From assembly GCA_002070945.1 (NCBI GenBank), contig MWEG01000111.1, positions 1-64,000 on the forward strand: a DNA stretch of 64,000 bases. The letters are read 5' to 3'. The position numbers and the translations under genes are program-made. This DNA is from Lentisphaerae bacterium ADurb.Bin082 (GTDB lineage Bacteria > Verrucomicrobiota > Lentisphaeria > Oligosphaerales > Oligosphaeraceae). Position 1 is the stretch's first letter. Every line of letters starts with the position of its first letter. Shown piece by piece: positions 27,452 through 36,712 of this stretch. The notes below the pieces were generated by a model. The model saw only the letters and a list, made by a program, of their open reading frames with translations, was not told the origin of the DNA and did no database searches.

Positions 27452-28564
27452 TCAGAACTTGCGCGGCAGAGGATTCTGGCGATGGCATTCCTCAATCACG
27501 GCTATCTGCTGGCAGACCTGCTCCGGAGTGATGACCAGGGCCTTGCCATAAACCAAGGCGTCGTACAGGTTGTCATAGAAGCGGGCTGAGGTCGAATTGA
27601 ACAGGTCCTTCTCCTCTGCCGGGACTTCCCAGACTTCGGAATGGAATTCAAGCTTGTCCGAGCAGTAGGATGGTCCAGGGAGCGGCTCGCGAATCAGCTT
27701 TATGGGGGGTGCTTCCTCTGGCTTGTAGTATTTCCATTCGATCCGGTTCATGGTGCCGGACAGGCTGCCGTACTTTCCGTAGATTTGATAGAGATACGGA
27801 CTGAAATGGGTGTTGGAGCATACTTCCAGGTCAATGATCGGCCGGCCGGGGTAGGAGAGTATGACTTTGCAGAAGTCGTCAGCGTCGCCAAGCGCGTTGA
27901 CTACGTCCATCTTGCACCACACGTTCGGCATGATGTCACGACCGATGAAGCCAAGAGCCTGGTCCATCGGATGCGGCCCAGTATTGAACAGGCCGCCGGC
28001 ATTGTATGCCTGCAAGGTCTGCCAGTCATAGCGACGGCTAAAGCCATTGAAGGCAATCTTCACCATCTGGATACGGCCCAAAACGCCAGACAGCAGAACA
28101 TCGTTGACCTTGCGATAATACGGCGCAAACCGCGACTGCTGGAACACGGCCAGCAAACGGCCGGTCTGCTTTGAAACCCCGATCAAATCCTTGACCTCGT
28201 CGCTGGTGCGAGCGAACGGCTTTTCGCACAGGACATTCAGGCCAGCCAGCATGATTTCCTTGGTAATCGGCGCGTGCTGATGGCTGAAGCTCGCGTTGAC
28301 CACCAAATCGAGATTCAATGACTTGTCCTGGAGCATCTCCCGGTAGTCCTGGTACGTCGCGCAGCCGTATTCCTTGGCGGCGCGCTCGCAACGATCCGCC
28401 AACAAATCGCTGACCGCGACAATCTCGAATTTCTCCGGGACGTTCTTCAAATACTCGGCGTGGATGTTCCGACCGCTGCGACCCTGGCCAATGATGCCAA
28501 GACGCAAAACCCGACCCGCCGGCTTAGCCGCGGCCGCCTTCTTCTCAATGTCCTGTTTTTCCAT
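27452..28564 (-). CDS. Gfo/Idh/MocA-family oxidoreductase
   Basis: A 370-residue NAD(P)-dependent dehydrogenase. The Rossmann motif is LRLGIIGQGRSGRNIHAEY near residue 20, the signature CEKPFA with the conserved lysine follows at about residue 110, and GGLFNTGPHPMDQALGF supplies the usual catalytic histidine region. The extra N-terminal residues are alanine/lysine rich. Such enzymes oxidise sugars or inositols. It is the last gene of a leftward set beginning with the secreted proteins upstream, though a 172-nt gap separates it from the DUF4091-type gene. Confidence 0.85.
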   Translation of the reverse strand: MEKQDIEKKAAAAKPAGRVLRLGIIGQGRSGRNIHAEYLKNVPEKFEIVAVSDLLADRCERAAKEYGCATYQDYREMLQDKSLNLDLVVNASFSHQHAPITKEIMLAGLNVLCEKPFARTSDEVKDLIGVSKQTGRLLAVFQQSRFAPYYRKVNDVLLSGVLGRIQMVKIAFNGFSRRYDWQTLQAYNAGGLFNTGPHPMDQALGFIGRDIMPNVWCKMDVVNALGDADDFCKVILSYPGRPIIDLEVCSNTHFSPYLYQIYGKYGSLSGTMNRIEWKYYKPEEAPPIKLIREPLPGPSYCSDKLEFHSEVWEVPAEEKDLFNSTSARFYDNLYDALVYGKALVITPEQVCQQIAVIEECHRQNPLPRKF

Positions 28565-28736
28565 GATGACTGCTTCTCTTCTTCAATGGATGGGTTGATG
28601 CTTCACAAGGTATTGGACCTTAGTGATGACGAAAATGAACGCAAAAATAACGTAACACGTTTTCTCCAAATGACAACACGGCTTTCGCCTTTCCTATCCG
28701 CTTATAGATAAGAAAAGCGAAAAGCGTCTGTCTGCC

Positions 28737-31049
28737 TCAGAACAAGTTCTTCAAGTCCATGATGCGCTGAGCCAGAAGCCAGCGGTAGACATCAAATGTC
28801 TCGGCCCCCCACAGGCCGTCAACCTTGTATTTCGTCTGTACATTGATGGAGGAACGGATCAGCTCAATATCATCGCGGGCAGCCTGGGCCTCCGCCGTGA
28901 AGCCGGCTTCCTCAGCCGCCGCAATCCATTTCTCCAGGGTGTTCAGGTAGCGGCCGTCATCCAGCCCTTCCCGGTAGGCCACCCACAGGGTGACGGGAAT
29001 CGGCGTGCCGTCCACATCGGTACGGTTGACGAAATCGGAAGACGAGTAGTCCAGGTAGTTCCACTGGCTGCCGCCAGACGACTGGTAAATCCACGGAATC
29101 AGGCAGCGGAACCCGGAATTCCAGAATCCGAAACCGTAGGTCATGCGAGCGCCCTTAGTCGGGGTATGGTCGTTTTCACCAGAAATGTGATTGGGATAGC
29201 ACCAGTATTCCAAGCCCGGGTTCTCGGCCATGTCACGCTCAATAAAGTCTTTAGGAAACGTGAACGGCTGGCAGCACCATACGTCGACAAAAGGCCGCAT
29301 CGGAGAAAACTGCTCGTGGGCTGGATCAGCCGTCACGTACGTGCGCGCACCAGGAACCGCCTTGATCGCCTGCATGATGCGAGTCATAAACGCCACTGAC
29401 AACGGACTGGTTGACGGCTCGTCAATAGGATAAAACAAAATCGGCGGCCACTCGCGACGCTTGGCCTCGTTGACAATCGCCTGCACCGACGCTGTCACAT
29501 CAGTGAAAAATTCGTCTGGCGGCATTTTCAGCAAACTGAGGTGGGAACCCATGCTCGCTTTCATGTATTTATAGTAGATGCTGCCGACATTGAACGAGCA
29601 GGCGATGGGCTTGGAAAAGCCGACCTTGCGATACAGATCGACGACGCGCTGGAATCCATCGCCATTGACAACCCAGCGTCCGTTCGACTCGGTCACCCCA
29701 ATGCTGCTGACCAGTGTGTTCATGCCGATGGCGCGCATGTCCTCATGCTCGGCTTCGGCCTTGCGACGCCACCAGGAACGCGAAAAATCGTCCGGCGCTG
29801 CATTCATATCATAATACGGATGACGGTAATACTGTCCATAAATCAGGCTTTCGTCCTTCAGCAGATGGATTGGCAGCACTCGCAGACTGACCGGCACGGC
29901 GACAGTCGTATTGTCGGCCTTGACCTCAACCTCGCCACTGTACATCCCGACCGGCGTGCCCGGCTCGACCTGGACAGTGATCCAAACCCGGAAATTCTCG
30001 CCCTTGAACAAGCGCTGCGCCCCGCGCCAGGGCATGAGTACGTCCGGCGCCCGATAGTAGATGTTGAAGACCGAATAGTTTGGGCGGACGTTCATGTAGC
30101 GGACATAGCGCAAGTCAATCGCTGTCTCTGGCAGTGCCGCGCCATTCTCGTTGACCAGCCGCCCGACTGTCACCTGGAGACTTTCAAAATGTCGCAGGGG
30201 GTGAATCGTGAAGGTGAGCGGTTCATATTCATTCTGGGCGGCGAATGCTCGCACCGGCGCATTGATTTCATGCGCCCGCGGGAAATGGTCTGGCCACACC
30301 GGCTCGACCCACGGCCGCGCGAAAATCGCCAGACCGTCTGCCTTTTGCTTCTCTGTCCAGGTCGGCTCCGGCACATCGCTGGTCTGGGGCGTTTCCTTCC
30401 ACTTGGCCAATTCATCTGGCGGCAGGACAAAACATTCGTGGCGGACAGCCTGCAATTCGCCGTCACGATATGCTATCCATTCCTTTTTCGGCACCGCGAT
30501 GATGGTATTGATGACCCAGCGGCTGCGAGTCGCCACGTCCAGCTTCAAGCCATTAGCATCGGCCTTGGCGTCCAATTCAAAGTCCATCAGTTCTTGACTG
30601 CCGGCGTAAGCCGTTCCGGCCTTGTCGATGGTGCTGGCGACCGTAATGTCCCAGACTTGGCGGGAATTGCCGCCGCTATTGCCTGTCAGCACCCAGACCC
30701 GATAATCGCCGACTGGCACCTTCAGCGTCAGGGTTGCCGACTCTTTGCTCTGCACGTGGCCGCAGGTCAAATCAATCGGATAATTCGGCGGCGGCAACTG
30801 GCGGCCGCGGCCAACATTCATCTTCCACTCCCGCGTAATCGGCGTGTAGTTCGCCTGGATGCCAGCAGCGCCAGCTGTCCAGGACGCCTTGTCATCGCCC
30901 TTTTCCGTCACCCGTACAAAGCCTTCCCGCAATGGCGCCTCTGCCTTAGCAAAGTCAAAGCGGTGTGCGTCAGCCCAGCCGACAGTCGTGCTGGCCAGAA
31001 ATGCCAGCCCCAGGCCAAAGACCCGAGCAGATAATCCCTTGCTTGTCAT
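28737..31049 (-). CDS. Secreted DUF4091-like glycoside-hydrolase-type protein
   Basis: A 770-residue exported protein. Signal peptide: hydrophobic residues after RVFGLG to about VGWADA. An N-terminal beta domain (to about residue 170) contains DYRVWVLTGNSGG, like malectin or CBM-type modules. A central domain has LRVLPIHL, and the C-terminal half (YPIDEPSTSPL, GFWNSGFRCLIPWIY, YREGLDDGRYL) matches DUF4091-type TIM-barrel proteins, where an Asp-Glu-Pro motif is typical. ATG 31049 is preferred because AAAAGG lies 9 nt upstream; the ATG at 31058 overlaps that site. Substrate unknown. Confidence 0.7.
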   Translation of the reverse strand: MTSKGLSARVFGLGLAFLASTTVGWADAHRFDFAKAEAPLREGFVRVTEKGDDKASWTAGAAGIQANYTPITREWKMNVGRGRQLPPPNYPIDLTCGHVQSKESATLTLKVPVGDYRVWVLTGNSGGNSRQVWDITVASTIDKAGTAYAGSQELMDFELDAKADANGLKLDVATRSRWVINTIIAVPKKEWIAYRDGELQAVRHECFVLPPDELAKWKETPQTSDVPEPTWTEKQKADGLAIFARPWVEPVWPDHFPRAHEINAPVRAFAAQNEYEPLTFTIHPLRHFESLQVTVGRLVNENGAALPETAIDLRYVRYMNVRPNYSVFNIYYRAPDVLMPWRGAQRLFKGENFRVWITVQVEPGTPVGMYSGEVEVKADNTTVAVPVSLRVLPIHLLKDESLIYGQYYRHPYYDMNAAPDDFSRSWWRRKAEAEHEDMRAIGMNTLVSSIGVTESNGRWVVNGDGFQRVVDLYRKVGFSKPIACSFNVGSIYYKYMKASMGSHLSLLKMPPDEFFTDVTASVQAIVNEAKRREWPPILFYPIDEPSTSPLSVAFMTRIMQAIKAVPGARTYVTADPAHEQFSPMRPFVDVWCCQPFTFPKDFIERDMAENPGLEYWCYPNHISGENDHTPTKGARMTYGFGFWNSGFRCLIPWIYQSSGGSQWNYLDYSSSDFVNRTDVDGTPIPVTLWVAYREGLDDGRYLNTLEKWIAAAEEAGFTAEAQAARDDIELIRSSINVQTKYKVDGLWGAETFDVYRWLLAQRIMDLKNLF

Positions 31050-31112
31050 ATTTTTCATCCTTTTCCCAAGATGGTACGCTGCAATATTCTTGTCATTCTG
31101 ACCGGCGGCCTC

Positions 31113-32426
31113 TTAAAACGGCCCCTGGATCAACACGATGTCGTCTCTTGATTCGGCAATAATCCGCCCATCCTGCTCCAGACGGCGCAACAACTGATAC
31201 CGGCCATTTTCTGCAAACGACCAGAAGATGCGCAGTACGGCTTCAGGCCCCATGGCGTGGGTGAAGCCGCTGACGACGCACCGGCCATCCTGAGCCGCTA
31301 ACCACCACGATACAGTCAACTGCCGCCGCGACAAGGTGGCGACCTGCACCGGAAAGCGCACGGCCGTAGCTTCAGAATCGGTCAGATAAAAAACGTTGCG
31401 CTCTAACTTGCCCAGCACGGGCGGCACGGTCGCCAGCTGGCGCACGAGCTTGCGTACGACGCGGCCAGCGGAAAGCACTTCGATCTCCAGGCTGGCGCCA
31501 GCGTCCTGCTCGGTCAGCTCCCATTCGAGGGAGACGTCCGCCTCTTGTTGCGGCGCGACGGTGACCGTCCGCTCGCTGGCTTTCTGTCCGCTCAGGCCGC
31601 CTCTCACCACGACTTCAGCGGCCTGTTTATCCCAATTCTTCAAGGTGAGCCGAGCTTCATTGCGGCCAACTTGGCAATCGCCAAAGTCATACGCAACCAG
31701 GCTCAGGCGCAAGCCTTCTGGGCTGATGCCGCGCAAAACGTCAAAGGCCGTCAATTCGGCAAACTTGCTGATCGTTGACTTCAGGCTGGTGGCCAGTTGC
31801 GTCTGCACGCCAGCTCGCCGACCGCGAGCGATGTGGAATGTCCAGTCCGCCCCAGGCTGTCCCAGCGGCAAATTGGCATACGGCAGGCGCGCCTCCAGTA
31901 TCCAGCGGTCTTTCTGCTTCTGGACCTTGGCAATCAAGCCGCTTTCCCAGCTCAAGTCCAACTTAGCGCCGAAGTAATCACTGATGCCGTCCATGATGAC
32001 GCCATTGGCATTGACCACGATCTGGACGTGACTCTGCCGGTCGCCCGCCGGATTGAAGAACAACTCAACGCTGTCGTCCATCCAGGTCTTGCCATCATGC
32101 TCCGTGGCTTTGAGGTACAGCGACTTCATGTCCGGCTCCATGCATTCCACCGCAATCAGCAAGGCGTCCTTTTCCTTTGCCAGCCAAGCCCGTGTCTCTG
32201 GCATGGAAGCCTCGGGAGCAAGCCGGTAGGGCTGGAACTCTTTAATCAACGCTGGCCCTTGCCAGCACTCTTCGCGCAAATGGCCATCAATCACGACTGG
32301 TTGCTTTGCCACCACGTCCACAACATACGTCTCAATCTGCGCTGAAACAGCGGTTCCCATCAGCAGGATCGCCGCCAGCAGCTTAGGAAACATCGGAAGC
32401 ATCCGTCTGCCTTGCGGTGTTTTCAT
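31113..32426 (-). CDS. Secreted CBM9/DOMON-like sugar-binding protein
   Basis: A 437-residue exported protein with a signal peptide (MLPMFPKLLAAILLMGTAVSA, cleaved before QIET). The first half resembles CBM9-like/DOMON domains: PVVIDGHLREECWQ, WMDDSVELFFNP, and WILEARLPYANL, the pattern of carbohydrate-binding family 9 proteins. The second half is a beta-sandwich of unknown type. GGGAGG lies 7 nt before ATG 32426, which overlaps the stop of the upstream lipoprotein gene by 4 nt, so both are translated together. Confidence 0.7.
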   Translation of the reverse strand: MKTPQGRRMLPMFPKLLAAILLMGTAVSAQIETYVVDVVAKQPVVIDGHLREECWQGPALIKEFQPYRLAPEASMPETRAWLAKEKDALLIAVECMEPDMKSLYLKATEHDGKTWMDDSVELFFNPAGDRQSHVQIVVNANGVIMDGISDYFGAKLDLSWESGLIAKVQKQKDRWILEARLPYANLPLGQPGADWTFHIARGRRAGVQTQLATSLKSTISKFAELTAFDVLRGISPEGLRLSLVAYDFGDCQVGRNEARLTLKNWDKQAAEVVVRGGLSGQKASERTVTVAPQQEADVSLEWELTEQDAGASLEIEVLSAGRVVRKLVRQLATVPPVLGKLERNVFYLTDSEATAVRFPVQVATLSRRQLTVSWWLAAQDGRCVVSGFTHAMGPEAVLRIFWSFAENGRYQLLRRLEQDGRIIAESRDDIVLIQGPF

Positions 32427-33433
32427 TTGCTCGCCTCCCATGGTGAAGAGATGACTTTAATGGGCACACTGACCCGGCGTTCCGGATTAGCGGGAAACGC
32501 GGTCAGCTGGTACTCGCCAGGCGCCAGGCGCAACTCGGCCACGTCAATATCCAGCCTCTGCGGACCGCGCCGCGCCGGGAGCGTCTCCAAGCGCAACGAC
32601 TTGCCGCCCTGGGACAGTTCAAACGGAATCCCCCGCGCCGCATCCGACGCAGGCCCCTCGACCACAATCTCAACCGGAATCACGCCGGTATCGGCAAACA
32701 GCACAGCCGACTGCGCCGTCATGGCTGACACCCGGCAGAAACTCGACCGAACCAGACGGAAGTCGGCAAAGTGAAAGTCGAGCTTGTCCCCGTGGCGATA
32801 ATCCCTCTCACTGATGTTCACGCCGATCTTTTCCAGCTGCTCTGGCGACTTAATCTCGGAAATCGGCTTGCTGACCTGGGTCCACTGGCCCAGGGGCAAC
32901 GGCACTTCCTTGCCGAACTTAATGGTAGCGTTCGGCGTCCTGCTATCAGAGTACAGGGCCACATTCAGGGCGGAAGCTGGGACGTCCTCACGGCTCATCA
33001 TGGCGTAAATCTTAAACTCAAACCGGTCATACTGCGCAAAAACCTTCTCTGGCGTCTTCAGAGTGAAATACATGCGCGGCCAGCCGATTGGGTATTTTTC
33101 TTCGCCGGCGTAATAGTCGACCGGAATGTGAAAATGCAGAGCTGGTTTGCCATCAACAATCATTTCAGAAGCGCTGACTGTGGCTTCTGACGGCCCCCAA
33201 CGCTGAGGATTGAGAAATTCATCCATCTGCAAGACTTCCTCCTGGTCGACTATCGGCGTCATGGCACCAGTGGTCGGTGTGAACAGCGGTGTCACAGGCC
33301 GAGCGGTCTGGCCATACACCACTGGCGGCGCTTTCTTTGCCAGAGCCGGGCCAGCTCCGCCGCCGCTCTGACAGCCGACGGCCAGCAGGGCCGCAAACGC
33401 TGTCATGGCTAACATCATAACATGCCTTTTCAT
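32423..33433 (-). CDS. Lipoprotein with beta-sandwich domains
   Basis: A 336-residue predicted lipoprotein. The signal ends in a lipobox LAVGC, with the acylated cysteine at residue 21, followed by a Gly/Ala-rich linker. The central part (HFHIPVDYY to ISEIKSPEQL, with DFHFADFRLV) looks like a CBM-type jelly roll that binds sugars; the C-terminus is an Ig-like beta domain. AAAGGAGG lies 7 nt before ATG 33433. It heads the pair with the CBM9-like protein. I do not recognise a named family. Confidence 0.65.
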   Translation of the reverse strand: MKRHVMMLAMTAFAALLAVGCQSGGGAGPALAKKAPPVVYGQTARPVTPLFTPTTGAMTPIVDQEEVLQMDEFLNPQRWGPSEATVSASEMIVDGKPALHFHIPVDYYAGEEKYPIGWPRMYFTLKTPEKVFAQYDRFEFKIYAMMSREDVPASALNVALYSDSRTPNATIKFGKEVPLPLGQWTQVSKPISEIKSPEQLEKIGVNISERDYRHGDKLDFHFADFRLVRSSFCRVSAMTAQSAVLFADTGVIPVEIVVEGPASDAARGIPFELSQGGKSLRLETLPARRGPQRLDIDVAELRLAPGEYQLTAFPANPERRVSVPIKVISSPWEASK

Positions 33434-33525
33434 TCTGAAGCCTCCTTTGCAATGATCTTTTTTCCTGGTCACACTGGGCGACTGTCTGTCATATTACATA
33501 TACTCCCGTCTCGGCTCTGCTGCAA

Positions 33526-34389
33526 CTATTTCTGCAAGAAAGCGACTATTTCCGGAATGATTTCCGCCCCGGCGTCTTCCAGCAAGTAGTGCGAGGCCTC
33601 GGGCCAGGTCTTGACTTCGGCATGGGGGTAAATCTCACGCCAGCGAGCCAGGAAACGCATGTTGAAGCAGAAATCCTGTTCACCCCAGCACATCAGGATC
33701 GGCTTGTCCGCCAGCAATGGCAGTTGTTCGCCGATGGCGGCCAAGGTCGGCCAGGTCGGATGCGACGGCCGCAAGGGAATGTCCTGCACAAAACGCAAAT
33801 TGGCGATCCGGTCATGCCAATTGCCGTAGGGATGCCGATAGCCTGCCCGCACTGCCGACGGCAGGCGCGTCGCTGGCGCCATCCGAATGGCCGCCTCGAC
33901 AAAGCCATTCAGGCCGCGAACCAAAAAAGAGCCTAGACCCGGACAACGGCACAGCGCAATCCGTCGAGGGCAGTCGTCAGACAGATATGCCCCCGTGTTC
34001 ATAAGCACGATCTTGCCGATCTTCTCCGGATGCCGCACAGCGTATCCCATGCCGACGCCACCGCCCCAGTCGTGCAGGACGAGGTTGACCCGGCTGACCC
34101 GCAAGTCGTTCTCAAGCCAATTTTCCACGACGCGGATATGGTCTTCCAGGTGATACGGCCAGTCTTGCGGCTTGTCTGAAAGCCCGCAGCCGATCAAGTC
34201 CGGCGCCAAGGCCCGCCAGCCAGCGGCTGCCGCAGCTTGAATCAAGTCGCGGAAAATAAACGACCAGGTCGGATTGCCGTGCAACATAACGACGGCTTCG
34301 CCGGTTCCTTCGTCGACATAACTCATCCCCAGGCCCTCTGCGGTTGTGTGCCGCTTAGGCGTAAAAGGGTACAATTTCCTCCAACTCAT
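33526..34389 (-). CDS. Alpha/beta hydrolase, haloalkane dehalogenase/OleB-like
   Basis: A 287-residue cytoplasmic alpha/beta hydrolase. The nucleophile is an aspartate in LVLHDWGGGVG, the oxyanion loop is HGNPTWSF, an acid is seen in WGEQDF and the histidine in ASHYLLED. This set fits the haloalkane dehalogenase branch, and YAVRHPEKIGKIVLMNTGAY closely resembles OleB, the beta-lactone decarboxylase of long-chain olefin synthesis. No oleA, oleC or oleD is nearby. Substrate is therefore open. AAAGGAA precedes the ATG. Confidence 0.75.
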   Translation of the reverse strand: MSWRKLYPFTPKRHTTAEGLGMSYVDEGTGEAVVMLHGNPTWSFIFRDLIQAAAAAGWRALAPDLIGCGLSDKPQDWPYHLEDHIRVVENWLENDLRVSRVNLVLHDWGGGVGMGYAVRHPEKIGKIVLMNTGAYLSDDCPRRIALCRCPGLGSFLVRGLNGFVEAAIRMAPATRLPSAVRAGYRHPYGNWHDRIANLRFVQDIPLRPSHPTWPTLAAIGEQLPLLADKPILMCWGEQDFCFNMRFLARWREIYPHAEVKTWPEASHYLLEDAGAEIIPEIVAFLQK

Positions 34390-34428
34390 GCCAGTTCCTT
34401 TGCGTGTTGCATGACCATCAGTTCCTCC

Positions 34429-35412
34429 CTACAGCAGCTCAGAAAGCTTAGAAGCAAAGCTCGCATAAAAAGAGATAATCTTATAGCCGATATAGCACAT
34501 CAATCCAAAATACATGGCCTTGGGAAGCAGATTGGCCAACATCTCCAGCTGCTGGCTGGCCTCGTCCGTCAGCATTCGCGCAATTCGCTCTGCATATTCA
34601 TCAAGTTGGCCTGATTCCTCGCCGGTGGCCATCAGGGCTGGGACCGGCGAGGCCGCCTCTCGCCACGTCTGATGGCGGCTGTAGGCTTCCACAAATCCTA
34701 CCGACTCGTTTTCAATCACCGCCGCCATCCGCTGGTAACGGCGTCGGAAAACCTGGTTGACGCAGCTGTCAGCCGCCGTCCGCACCGAAACAGCCGCCCC
34801 CAATCCGGCGTTGAGACACAAGCTGAATGACTTGAAAAAATTGGCTCCTTCCAGGCGAAACAACACTTTGCCCACTATTGGCAAAGTGCTGACCACGCTC
34901 CCAAAGGCCAGGCTGCGTCGCAGCATTGGCCAGACGATGCGTCCTGCAACGTACAGCGCCCACGGCAGCGCCGTCCACCACGCCAGTCTCCAGACCAAGG
35001 CATCCAGGCTCACCTCTTGCTCCGTGGCTTTGCCGATAAAGAAATCAGCCACGCACAACACCGGCCCGGCAAAATGATACATCATCAGGGGATAGAGCAT
35101 GCTGCTGATGACTTTGCCGCGCAAAGTCTGCCTAAGAGCAAACCACTCTCCAAGAGAGCGAAAGACAGTCGGCAGATTGCCGGTCAATTCGCCGGCAGCG
35201 ACCACGTTGCGCTCAAACCCGGAGAAAGCCGCTTCCGTGCGCATGGCGTCGCTCAGGCTGGCGCCGGCCTCCATCTGCTCCCCAAGCGCACGGGCGACTT
35301 TCCGGAACCGGCCTGGGTAGCTTTGCTTCATCGCCCGCAGCATGGGCACCCCGGCCTCTAACATCGACGCCAGGGAAAAATAAAATTGACTGCGGTCTCG
35401 CAACGCGCTCAT
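34429..35412 (-). CDS. GspF/PilC-type inner-membrane platform protein
   Basis: A 327-residue protein with two copies of the GspF domain: residues ~8-120 (FYFSLASMLEAGVPMLRAM to GELTGNLP) and ~190-310 (FKSFSLCLNAGLGAAVSVRTA to GEESGQLD). The G-E-x-(T/S)-G-x-L signature occurs in both. Three hydrophobic segments lie around residues 105-125, 150-170 and at the C-terminus. It is shorter than typical PilC (about 400). Such proteins anchor type IV pilus or type II secretion assembly; the matching ATPase could be the pilT-like gene elsewhere in the window. Confidence 0.8.
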   Translation of the reverse strand: MSALRDRSQFYFSLASMLEAGVPMLRAMKQSYPGRFRKVARALGEQMEAGASLSDAMRTEAAFSGFERNVVAAGELTGNLPTVFRSLGEWFALRQTLRGKVISSMLYPLMMYHFAGPVLCVADFFIGKATEQEVSLDALVWRLAWWTALPWALYVAGRIVWPMLRRSLAFGSVVSTLPIVGKVLFRLEGANFFKSFSLCLNAGLGAAVSVRTAADSCVNQVFRRRYQRMAAVIENESVGFVEAYSRHQTWREAASPVPALMATGEESGQLDEYAERIARMLTDEASQQLEMLANLLPKAMYFGLMCYIGYKIISFYASFASKLSELL

Positions 35413-35472
35413 CTGCTGCCTTCGCCCTCATTCATGGTTCCGACCCGCGCCTTTCCTGGTTTTCGGCCCGCT

Positions 35473-36504
35473 TTAGACCGGCTCAATGCCGGGCAGCGGT
35501 TCAAGCAATTCATCCCGGTACAGCAACGTCATCAGTCGGCAATCAAGGGCGTGGCCGGCCTTGTAGGAGGTGACTTTCCCGCATAGCCGGCCTTCGTCAA
35601 GCAGCGACAAGGCAGCAATCAGGTCCAGGCAGGCGCGGTGCCAGACGGCTTCCAGGGACTTGCCTTCATGCATCAGCCGCGGTTCGTTGTAATAGCGCTC
35701 TTTCCCGGCGACTAGAATGTTGTCCCGCGTGTAGCCGAGGTTGCGCGTGTCCGCAAACAGCTTGCCGATGGTGCGCATGTACAGTACCTGAGCCCGGGAG
35801 CAGTTGGTACGTGCGTGAGCGCCATGCACAAACGCGCCTTCATGCAAGTCAAACTGAATCCGCTGCCTGCCAATCGCAGTCGGAAAGTCGATGCCGACGT
35901 CAAAGGAGAGCTTCCTGCAACCAGCTGGCGGCGGGTCAACCCGCAGATAAGAGGCGCCGCTGGCAGACACCAAGGCGACCGGCTCCTTGACCGCGACGTA
36001 GCGCAATGGCCTGGTTTTATCTTCCACGATGCCGGCCGCCCGCACCGCCTCGATGATCGGCAGGCTCCCGACCTTGAACAAGGGCGGGTCCCCGCTGTCA
36101 ATGCCGATGGCCGCATTGTCAAGCCCAAGCCCTAAACGATGCGCAATGATATGCTCGGTCATGCGCACGTAGTTATGCGGACTGCCGCTGCGCAAAACGA
36201 TGTTGCGCTGCGCCGTCCATACATTGCGCACCGAAACCTTGATCGGCAGCTGCTCTTCCAGGTCAAGGCGCTTCAGCCACCAGCCGTTGCCAGGGCCAGG
36301 CAAAAAAACCAGGGTGCTGTGAGAGCCTTTGCGGTACGTCGCCGGGCCAGTGACTGGAAAGCTCTGCGCCAGGGTGGTCTGCCATTGGCGCGGACGCCAA
36401 TCGGCCGGTGCCGGCATCGCCATGTCCACCGGCATTGCTGCCAAAGCCTCTTCAAGCGCTGGCAATTTCTCCTCGTCACCCGCTAATATCCTGATCGATG
36501 GCAT
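35473..36504 (-). CDS. Divergent LpxC-like deacetylase
   Basis: A 343-residue protein with LpxC topology. The first domain has VRMTEHIIAHRLGLGLDNA (equivalent to the EH motif that binds zinc and substrate), and the second has KLSFDVGIDFPTAIG and AGHALDCRL (the second zinc histidine). The usual H-x3-D zinc motif appears as WHRACLD, an H-x4-D spacing, so one ligand may be displaced. LpxC performs the committed deacetylation of lipid A synthesis. It may be an altered paralogue or an LpxC with compensating changes. GGAG lies 4 nt before the ATG. Confidence 0.6.
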   Translation of the reverse strand: MPSIRILAGDEEKLPALEEALAAMPVDMAMPAPADWRPRQWQTTLAQSFPVTGPATYRKGSHSTLVFLPGPGNGWWLKRLDLEEQLPIKVSVRNVWTAQRNIVLRSGSPHNYVRMTEHIIAHRLGLGLDNAAIGIDSGDPPLFKVGSLPIIEAVRAAGIVEDKTRPLRYVAVKEPVALVSASGASYLRVDPPPAGCRKLSFDVGIDFPTAIGRQRIQFDLHEGAFVHGAHARTNCSRAQVLYMRTIGKLFADTRNLGYTRDNILVAGKERYYNEPRLMHEGKSLEAVWHRACLDLIAALSLLDEGRLCGKVTSYKAGHALDCRLMTLLYRDELLEPLPGIEPV

Positions 36505-36659
36505 GGCACTCCAAGCTGATTGATGGAACTGCTCACAACGAAAAACAGAGCTGCCCCGCCCTGCTCTCGCCCCTGCATTGATTTTCCTGAGAAATAATAG
36601 CCAGGCGCCCCTGCGCCCTTTAGGCGTGGAAACGTCTGGCCGACGGCAAGGACAGCCCG

Positions 36660-36698
36660 CTTCCAGCGGCGCAGACTAGCGCCTGACGCCGCCGGAAG
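36660..36698 (-). terminator. GC-rich hairpin downstream of the Gfo/Idh/MocA gene
   Basis: CTTCCAGCGGCG (36660-36671) pairs with CGCCGCCGGAAG (36687-36698) with one mismatch and a 15-nt loop. It lies just after the stop of the leftward gene at 36713. No U-run follows on the leftward strand, so termination is possible but not certain. Confidence 0.35.
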
Positions 36699-36712
36699 GG
36701 AAGACAGCGCAC

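Noticed and set aside
29541-31034. Plus-strand frame of about 497 codons opposite the DUF4091-like gene
   Set aside because: No motif, and the minus-strand gene has a signal peptide and ordered domains.
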